Positions 1-5,067 of a stretch of 5,067 bases of DNA are shown one piece after another; the first letter of the stretch is position 1; the number at the start of each line of letters is the position of its first letter. The notes under the pieces were generated by a model. The model was given only the letters and a program-made list of their open reading frames with translations. It searched no databases and was not told where the DNA came from. Position numbers and translations under genes: made by a program. Origin of the DNA: Caulobacterales bacterium (lineage in GTDB: Bacteria > Pseudomonadota > Alphaproteobacteria > Caulobacterales > Caulobacteraceae); NCBI GenBank assembly GCA_947480815.1, contig CANKEA010000119.1:1-5067 (forward strand), written 5' to 3'.

Positions 1-1804
<1,804 letters not shown>

Positions 1805-1892
1805 GCGGGATGGGTCCGTACAGGTTGAGCGCACCGGCGTTCGCGCTGAACCCCTTGGGCCGCTCGAAAATCGTGTTCTTTAGCGCGCGGGA

Positions 1893-1919
1893 GACTTAAG
1901 CAGCGCGCCCCCTTAAGTC
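1893..1919. repeat. Perfect inverted repeat GACTTAAG-N11-CTTAAGTC
   Basis: The left arm GACTTAAG (1893-1900) and right arm CTTAAGTC (1912-1919) are exact reverse complements separated by 11 nt (cagcgcgcccc). Each arm contains the 6-bp palindrome CTTAAG, and the two CTTAAG copies start 17 bp apart. A/T-rich arms stand out in very GC-rich surroundings. The right arm overlaps a possible secA -35 (TTGACT on the minus strand), so an operator is a reasonable guess. No U-tract follows the repeat on either strand, so it does not look like a rho-independent terminator. The repeat itself is directly seen; its function is inferred. Confidence 0.55.
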
Positions 1920-2018
1920 AACGCGCGCGCCCGGCTTGGCAAACGCTTGGTTACGGGCCTTGCCCGGCGGTGCTTGGCGCCGGGCCGGAATTGGGCCAAG
2001 GAGCGCGTTCGTTTGCGC

Positions 2019-2022
2019 GAGG
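2019..2022 (+). promoter_or_regulatory. Ribosome binding site deciding the foldase start
   Basis: GAGG lies 7 nt before the ATG at 2030. This supports that start over the upstream in-frame GTG at 1970, which would put 20 residues ahead of the signal peptide. A second, better AAGGAG at 1998-2003 is 26 nt from the ATG, too far to serve it. Confidence 0.65.
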
Positions 2023-2029
2023 CGATCAC

Positions 2030-3016
2030 ATGGCCTGTTCCAAGCTGAAGATCGGTATCTTCCTGGCCGCCACCGTGCTGGCCCTGGCCGCTTGCGACCG
2101 CAATAAGGGGGCCGAAAAGCCGCCGGAGGTCGGCGATGTGGCCGTGGCGCGGGTCGAGGGCCTCACCGTCTGGGCCAGTGACGTCAAGCGTGAAGCCGCC
2201 GCGCAAGGGTTGACCGGCGAGGGCGAACCGCTCGATCAGCAATCCGACCTGTTCCGCCGGGTGCTGGATGAGGTGGTCGATCAGAAGCTGTTGGCCGCCG
2301 AAGCCATGAAGCGCAAGCTGGACAGGGACTCCGTGGCCCTGCGGCGACTGGCCGCTGCCCGCGAACGCGTCTTGAGCGACATCCTGGTGGCAAGCGTGGT
2401 CGAAAAAGGCGTCACCGACAACGCCATCCGCGGCCTCTACCAAGAGCAGCTCAAGCTCTCGAAACAATCCGAAGAAATCCGCGCCCGTCAGATCATGGTG
2501 CCGACCCAGGCAGACGGCGAGGCGATCAAGAAGTTGTTGACCAGCGGGGCCTCGTTTGACGCCCTGGCCATGGAGCGGTCCAGCGACGCTGCCACGCGGT
2601 TTAACGGCGGTGACCTGGGCTATTTCACCTTGGACGTGATGCCAGACGCCTATGACGCGGCGCTGAAGTCCACCAAGGTGGGCGATACCGTTGGCCCGTT
2701 CCGGACCGAGGGCGGTTGGGTGTTGCTGCGCGTCGAGGACAAGCGGCTGGAGGCGCCGATCACGCTCGAGGCGGCAAGGCCGCAGATTGTACGTTTCCTG
2801 ACCTATGACCAGGTGCGCGACTTGCTGGAAAAATTGCGGGGGGCTTCGAAGATACAGACCCTGCTGCCAAAACCCACCGATGTACCTGGTGCCCCGAGGG
2901 AACCCGCCAACGCCCCGCCCTTGCCCCCCGGTGCTCAGGAAAGCCTCGACTACGCCCCGCTGGCCTCGGCCCCGGCGGAAGCCACCGCCTCTCCCGCCGC
3001 CCCGAAAAAGAAGTAA
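2030..3016 (+). CDS. Periplasmic lipoprotein foldase with SurA/PrsA-like chaperone region and parvulin-type (PpiC) rotamase domain
   Basis: This is a predicted membrane-anchored folding factor for exported proteins, 328 residues long. Residues 1-21 form a lipoprotein signal peptide: Lys5 and Lys7, a hydrophobic core, and lipobox LAAC with Cys22 as the lipidated residue. Asp23 follows it, which in E. coli favours inner-membrane retention. Residues about 35-145 are charged and helical, as in the SurA/PrsA/PpiD chaperone part. A parvulin domain spans about 150-238, with ARQIMV (152-157), SFDALA (175-180), GGDLGYF (193-199) and GPFRTEGGW (222-230). Parvulins usually have His in the first motif (ARHIL) and near the end (GYHI). 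Here these are Gln154 and Val231, so isomerase activity may be weak or absent. After a helix (about 246-270) comes a Pro/Ala-rich tail ending PKKK. The gene is divergent from secA and 17 nt upstream of argJ, likely the same operon. The family is clear; the substrate and the orthologue name are not. Confidence 0.9.
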   Translation: MACSKLKIGIFLAATVLALAACDRNKGAEKPPEVGDVAVARVEGLTVWASDVKREAAAQGLTGEGEPLDQQSDLFRRVLDEVVDQKLLAAEAMKRKLDRDSVALRRLAAARERVLSDILVASVVEKGVTDNAIRGLYQEQLKLSKQSEEIRARQIMVPTQADGEAIKKLLTSGASFDALAMERSSDAATRFNGGDLGYFTLDVMPDAYDAALKSTKVGDTVGPFRTEGGWVLLRVEDKRLEAPITLEAARPQIVRFLTYDQVRDLLEKLRGASKIQTLLPKPTDVPGAPREPANAPPLPPGAQESLDYAPLASAPAEATASPAAPKKK

Positions 3017-3032
3017 GCCCCAGAAGTAAGCC
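3009..3032 (+). repeat. Short tandem duplication across the foldase stop and argJ leader
   Basis: AGAAGTAAGCC occurs at 3009-3019 and again at 3022-3032, an exact 11-nt match with a 13-nt period. The first copy contains the last lysine codon and the TAA stop of the foldase. The second copy fills most of the 17-nt gap and supplies AGAAG (3022-3026), the only Shine-Dalgarno-like sequence 7 nt ahead of the argJ ATG. Confidence 0.6.
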
Positions 3033-3033
3033 T

Positions 3034-4365
3034 ATGACCCGGATCACAGACCCCCTTGCGGCGCTCAAGCGCGTTACCCTGGCCAAGAAGGCCGCAGAAC
3101 CGGTCGCCGTCGCTCCGCCTGGAAAGCCGGGGCTGGAGGCCTCGCCCATGGCCGTCCCTCTGCCGGTCATGCCGCCGCTCGCCGGCGTGGAAATCGCCAC
3201 CGCGCGCGCGGGCTTTTACAAGCACGAGCGCGAAGATCTGGTGCTGATGCGGTTCGTTGAGGGCACGTCTGCCGCGGGGGTGTTCACGCGCCATGGCGTC
3301 GGCTCGGCACCGGTGGACTGGTGCAAGAAGCAGTTGGCCGCGTCCAAGGGTGAGGACGTGCGGGCCCTGGTCATCAATGCCGGCTGCGCCAACAGCTTCA
3401 CGGGCAAGCCTGGTGCCGACGCGGTGCGGCGGGTGGCCAGCGCGGTCGCCAAGCGGTTCGATTGTCGCCAGCGGGATGTCATGGCCGCCTCTACCGGCGT
3501 TATCGGGGTGCTGCTTGATGATGCCAAGATCACCGCCCGCTTGCCTGATGCTGAGGTTCGCCTCGCCGCCGACAGTTGGCAGGCGGCTGCCCGCGCCATC
3601 ATGACCACCGATACCTTCGCCAAGGGCGCGACCGCCACGGCGCTGATTGACGGCGTCAAGGTGCGGATCAACGGCATTGCGAAGGGCAGCGGCATGATCG
3701 CGCCCGATATGGCCACGATGCTGGCCTTCGTGGCTACCGATGCGGCCATCGCGCCAGGGGCGTTGCAGACCCTGGTCAACCTCTACACCCGCAGCACCTT
3801 CAATGCTGTAACGGTGGATGGCGATCGTTCGACCAACGACACGCTACTGCTGTTCGCCACTGGCCAGTCGGGTGCGCTTAAGATCCATCGCGCCGGTGAC
3901 AAGCGTCTGGCCGATTTCCGCGATAAGCTGGAAGGTGTGCTGCTCGACCTGGCCCTGCAACTGGTCAAGGACGGCGAGGGCGCGACAAAATTCGTCAAGA
4001 TCACAGTCGCCGGTGCCGAGAGCGCCGCCAGTGCCCGCAAGATCGCCCGCACCATCGCGGAAAGTCCGCTGGTCAAGACCGCCTTCGCCGGCGAGGATGC
4101 CAACTGGGGCCGTATCGCCATGGCGGTCGGACGTGCCGACGAGCCGATTAACCGCGAGCGAATGAGCATCAAGTTCGGCCCGCTGTGGGCGGCGCGCGAC
4201 GGTCTGGTCTCCGCCGATTATTCCGAGGCCAAGATGAGCGCCTATATGAAGAAACAGGAGCTGGAGGTCAGCGTCGACGTCGGCGTTGGCCGCGGCCATG
4301 CGGTGGTCTGGACCTGCGACCTGACCAAGCAATATGTCGCCATCAATGGCGATTACCGCAGCTAG
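3034..4365 (+). CDS. argJ: Bifunctional ArgJ: glutamate N-acetyltransferase / N-acetylglutamate synthase
   Basis: ArgJ moves the acetyl group from N-acetylornithine to glutamate, recycling it in arginine biosynthesis; bifunctional forms also acetylate glutamate from acetyl-CoA. It acts in the cytosol. The 443-residue precursor cleaves itself into alpha and beta chains at the family motif KGSGMIAP-DMATML (217-230). The cut falls between Ala227 and Thr228 (codon 3715-3717), and Thr228 becomes the catalytic nucleophile. Other family marks are VINAGCANSFTG (113-124), the oxyanion segment STGVIG (153-158, Thr154-Gly155), TVDGDRSTNDT (260-270), FAGEDANWGRI (351-361) and the C-terminus CDLTKQYVAINGDYRS. 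All are intact. About 45 residues precede the conserved start (MPPLAGVEIATARAG), longer than I expect for many ArgJ proteins. The ATG at 3034 follows the foldase stop by 17 nt with a modest AGAAG, so it is probably cotranscribed. Whether it is bifunctional or ornithine-only cannot be read from the sequence. Confidence 0.96.
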   Translation: MTRITDPLAALKRVTLAKKAAEPVAVAPPGKPGLEASPMAVPLPVMPPLAGVEIATARAGFYKHEREDLVLMRFVEGTSAAGVFTRHGVGSAPVDWCKKQLAASKGEDVRALVINAGCANSFTGKPGADAVRRVASAVAKRFDCRQRDVMAASTGVIGVLLDDAKITARLPDAEVRLAADSWQAAARAIMTTDTFAKGATATALIDGVKVRINGIAKGSGMIAPDMATMLAFVATDAAIAPGALQTLVNLYTRSTFNAVTVDGDRSTNDTLLLFATGQSGALKIHRAGDKRLADFRDKLEGVLLDLALQLVKDGEGATKFVKITVAGAESAASARKIARTIAESPLVKTAFAGEDANWGRIAMAVGRADEPINRERMSIKFGPLWAARDGLVSADYSEAKMSAYMKKQELEVSVDVGVGRGHAVVWTCDLTKQYVAINGDYRS

Positions 4366-4397
4366 CCGTGGCGAACCAAGACACGCCAACTGTGTCG

Positions 4398-4796
4398 ATG
4401 CCTATCGTCTTGGTCGCCGCCTGCGCCTTGGTCGATACGGACGGACGCGTGCTGATTTGCAAACGGCCTGCCGGTAAGCACTTGGCCGGGCTGTGGGAAT
4501 TTCCCGGCGGTAAGGTCGAGGCCGGTGAGACGCCGGAAGCCTGTCTGATCCGCGAACTGAATGAGGAGTTGGGGATCACGGTCGCCCAAGCGTGCCTGGC
4601 ACCGTTCGTATTTGCTTCGCACACTTATGAATCTTTTCACCTCCTGATGCCAATCTTCTTGTGCCGCCGATGGGAAGGTCTTTTGACGGCCCGTGAACAT
4701 GAGGCGCTGGCTTGGGTGAAACCCGTCAACTTCGACGACTATCCAATGCCGCCGGCCGATGCGCCGCTGGCGGCCTGGCTGCGCGATCTGATCTGA
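4398..4796 (+). CDS. mutT: MutT-type Nudix hydrolase (8-oxo-dGTP diphosphatase family)
   Basis: This is a small cytosolic Nudix pyrophosphohydrolase, by family resemblance the enzyme that clears 8-oxo-dGTP from the nucleotide pool. From the ATG at 4398 it has 132 residues, close to E. coli MutT (129). The Nudix box GX5EX7REUXEEXGU is perfect: Gly38, Glu44, Arg52-Glu53-Leu54, Glu56-Glu57, Gly59-Ile60. The MutT-typical LAGLWEFPGGKVE (29-41) precedes it, and a late EALAWV (102-107) matches the usual C-terminal strand. The start is uncertain: GTG at 4368 (142 residues, 2 nt after the argJ stop) and GTG at 4392 are also in frame, and none has a clear ribosome binding site. I prefer 4398 because the family's first strand (MPIVLVAACALVD) begins there. 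The 4368 start would fit translational coupling to argJ. The exact substrate is inferred, since Nudix relatives vary. Confidence 0.9.
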   Translation: MPIVLVAACALVDTDGRVLICKRPAGKHLAGLWEFPGGKVEAGETPEACLIRELNEELGITVAQACLAPFVFASHTYESFHLLMPIFLCRRWEGLLTAREHEALAWVKPVNFDDYPMPPADAPLAAWLRDLI

Positions 4797-4960
4797 CTCG
4801 CTTCTGGCGCGACGGGCGCGGGGCGACCTCGATCGAATATGCTGTGATCGGGGCCCCGGTGTTCTTGGTGATCGTCACCGAGGTCACCACCTTCGCGTCT
4901 AAGACCACCAACCTGGTCAACATGATCTCTGACACGATCGGCGCGGCCATAGGCGGCTAG
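4712..4960 (+). CDS. Flp-type (type IVb) pilin-like small protein, start uncertain
   Basis: The product resembles a Flp/Fap prepilin, the subunit of tight-adherence (Tad) pili. The diagnostic part is GRG-ATSIEYAVIG: a type IVb prepilin site with cleavage after Gly before ATSIEY, Glu at +5 and Tyr at +6. A hydrophobic helix follows, and a short tail ends IGAAIGG. The cleaved pilin would be 45 residues, starting at codon 4823. The start is a problem. TTG at 4712 is the only ATG/GTG/TTG in frame upstream of the motif. It has GAGG (4701-4704) with a 7-nt spacer, but gives a 37-residue leader that overlaps mutT by 85 nt and does not look pilin-like. A CTG at 4793 would give a 10-residue leader (TRFWRDGRG after the start) and a 4-nt CTGA overlap with the mutT stop. 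The part from 4793 on is well supported. Decay or an unusual start are both possible. No other tad/cpa gene is visible here. Confidence 0.7.
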   Translation: MGETRQLRRLSNAAGRCAAGGLAARSDLTRFWRDGRGATSIEYAVIGAPVFLVIVTEVTTFASKTTNLVNMISDTIGAAIGG

Positions 4961-5067
4961 TCTTTTCGATCGCGCCGGATCGCTTCCAGCGCATCTCCCA
5001 GGTTCGTCTTGCCCGAACCGCGCTTCAGCGGCTTTTGCTGGCTCTCATGCGGGGCCCACCCCGTCAT
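4957..5067 (-). CDS. C-terminal end of an NDUFAF5/BioC-like SAM-dependent methyltransferase (cut by right window edge)
   Basis: Only the last 36 codons are visible, ending in TAG at 4959-4957. The peptide reads TGWAPHESQQKP, then LKRGS and a short helix GDALEAIRRDRKD. From memory, a GW-x-x-HESQ-x-x-P-x-x-RGS ending is characteristic of alphaproteobacterial class I methyltransferases related to mitochondrial NDUFAF5 and BioC. NDUFAF5 hydroxylates an arginine of a complex I subunit; the role of the bacterial members is less clear. The ATG codon at 5067-5065 is probably internal, because the conserved end would leave no room for a methyltransferase fold. The stop overlaps the pilin stop head-on in CTAG, so the two genes converge with no space for a terminator. 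The family call rests on this short tail only; the catalytic domain lies beyond the window. Confidence 0.6.
   Translation of the reverse strand: MTGWAPHESQQKPLKRGSGKTNLGDALEAIRRDRKD

Larger units (their letters stand above)
1805..2029. promoter_or_regulatory. Divergent intergenic control region between secA and the foldase operon
   Basis: This 225-nt stretch has no convincing gene and must hold promoters for both secA (leftward) and the foldase-argJ-mutT unit (rightward). On the minus strand, TTGACT (1921-1916) resembles a sigma-70 -35 hexamer. At 17 nt spacing it is followed by TAAGTC (1898-1893), a poor -10. GCTAAAG (about 1886-1880, minus) resembles part of the Caulobacter -10 consensus but is too far from that -35. 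On the plus strand, TTGGCA (1936-1941) is a weak -35 candidate without a good -10. The region also holds the inverted repeat listed separately. A 6-bp imperfect stem (CTTGGC 1973-1978, GCCAAG 1995-2000) sits in the likely foldase leader. The region's role is certain in kind, but the exact promoter positions are guesses. Confidence 0.5.

Noticed and set aside
1896..1916. Possible CtrA binding site from the two TTAA sequences
   Set aside because: The CtrA consensus needs TTAA-N7-TTAA. Here the two TTAA are 13 nt apart (1896-1899 and 1913-1916), and no correctly spaced partner exists.
1893..1919. Rho-independent terminator
   Set aside because: The stem is only 8 bp with A/T-rich arms, and no T-run follows on either strand. 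It also lies upstream of both genes rather than after one.
1970..2029. Upstream GTG start (1970) for the foldase
   Set aside because: It would put 20 polar and charged residues before a textbook lipoprotein signal peptide. ATG 2030 has GAGG at ideal spacing.
1913..2467. 184-codon minus-strand frame over the foldase 5' half
   Set aside because: The opposite strand encodes a clear lipoprotein signal peptide and chaperone region. The antisense product shows no domain and is explained by GC-rich codon bias.
4185..4367. N-terminal extension of the mutT frame back into argJ
   Set aside because: This part overlaps the conserved argJ C-terminus and is rich in Arg and Gly as an out-of-frame read would be. 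The Nudix fold begins near 4398.
2760..4389. Long minus-strand frames over the foldase end and argJ (for example 2760-3200, 2950-3294, 3216-3779, 3783-4172, 3844-4389)
   Set aside because: argJ is intact with every family motif across this region. The antisense frames carry no motif and are expected in high-GC DNA.
5065..5067. A complete 36-residue minus-strand gene starting at ATG 5067
   Set aside because: The peptide matches the remembered C-terminal tail of a much larger methyltransferase, so the ATG is most likely an internal methionine at the window edge.

Overview
The window looks like a chromosomal housekeeping segment from a high-GC alphaproteobacterium, most likely of the Caulobacter/Phenylobacterium type. 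The signs are strong G/C bias at third codon positions, an alphaproteobacterial-type SecA, the run foldase-argJ-mutT beside a divergent secA, and a tail-to-tail NDUFAF5/BioC-like methyltransferase. The taxon is inferred from gene content and remembered gene order, not from a search.

Layout from left to right. (1) Positions 1-1804, minus strand: the first 601 codons of secA, running off the left edge. (2) Positions 1805-2029: a divergent control region holding an 8-bp perfect inverted repeat (GACTTAAG, 11-nt spacer, CTTAAGTC) that overlaps a possible secA -35 element. (3) Positions 2030-3016, plus strand: a lipoprotein with a SurA/PrsA-like chaperone segment and a parvulin domain that lacks both usual histidines. 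(4) Positions 3034-4365, plus strand: argJ. (5) Positions 4398-4796, plus strand: a MutT-type Nudix hydrolase. (6) Up to 4960, plus strand: a small Flp-type (type IVb) pilin that overlaps or abuts mutT and has no ordinary start codon. (7) Positions 4957-5067, minus strand: the last 36 codons of a methyltransferase whose 5' part lies beyond the right edge.

The plus-strand genes foldase, argJ, mutT and pilin are tightly packed, with gaps of 17 nt, 2-32 nt and an overlap. They are probably one transcript read away from secA. The foldase and SecA are linked by function: SecA drives preproteins across the inner membrane, and a periplasm-facing lipoprotein foldase would receive them. ArgJ (arginine biosynthesis) and MutT (nucleotide-pool cleaning) are metabolic passengers. 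The pilin would itself be a Sec/SRP client needing a prepilin peptidase that is not in this window.

I found no tRNA, rRNA, CRISPR array, insertion sequence, prophage or clear rho-independent terminator. I see no convincing unknown system. The points most worth checking are the orphan pilin with its odd start, the active-site-depleted parvulin lipoprotein, and the palindromic element between the divergent genes.
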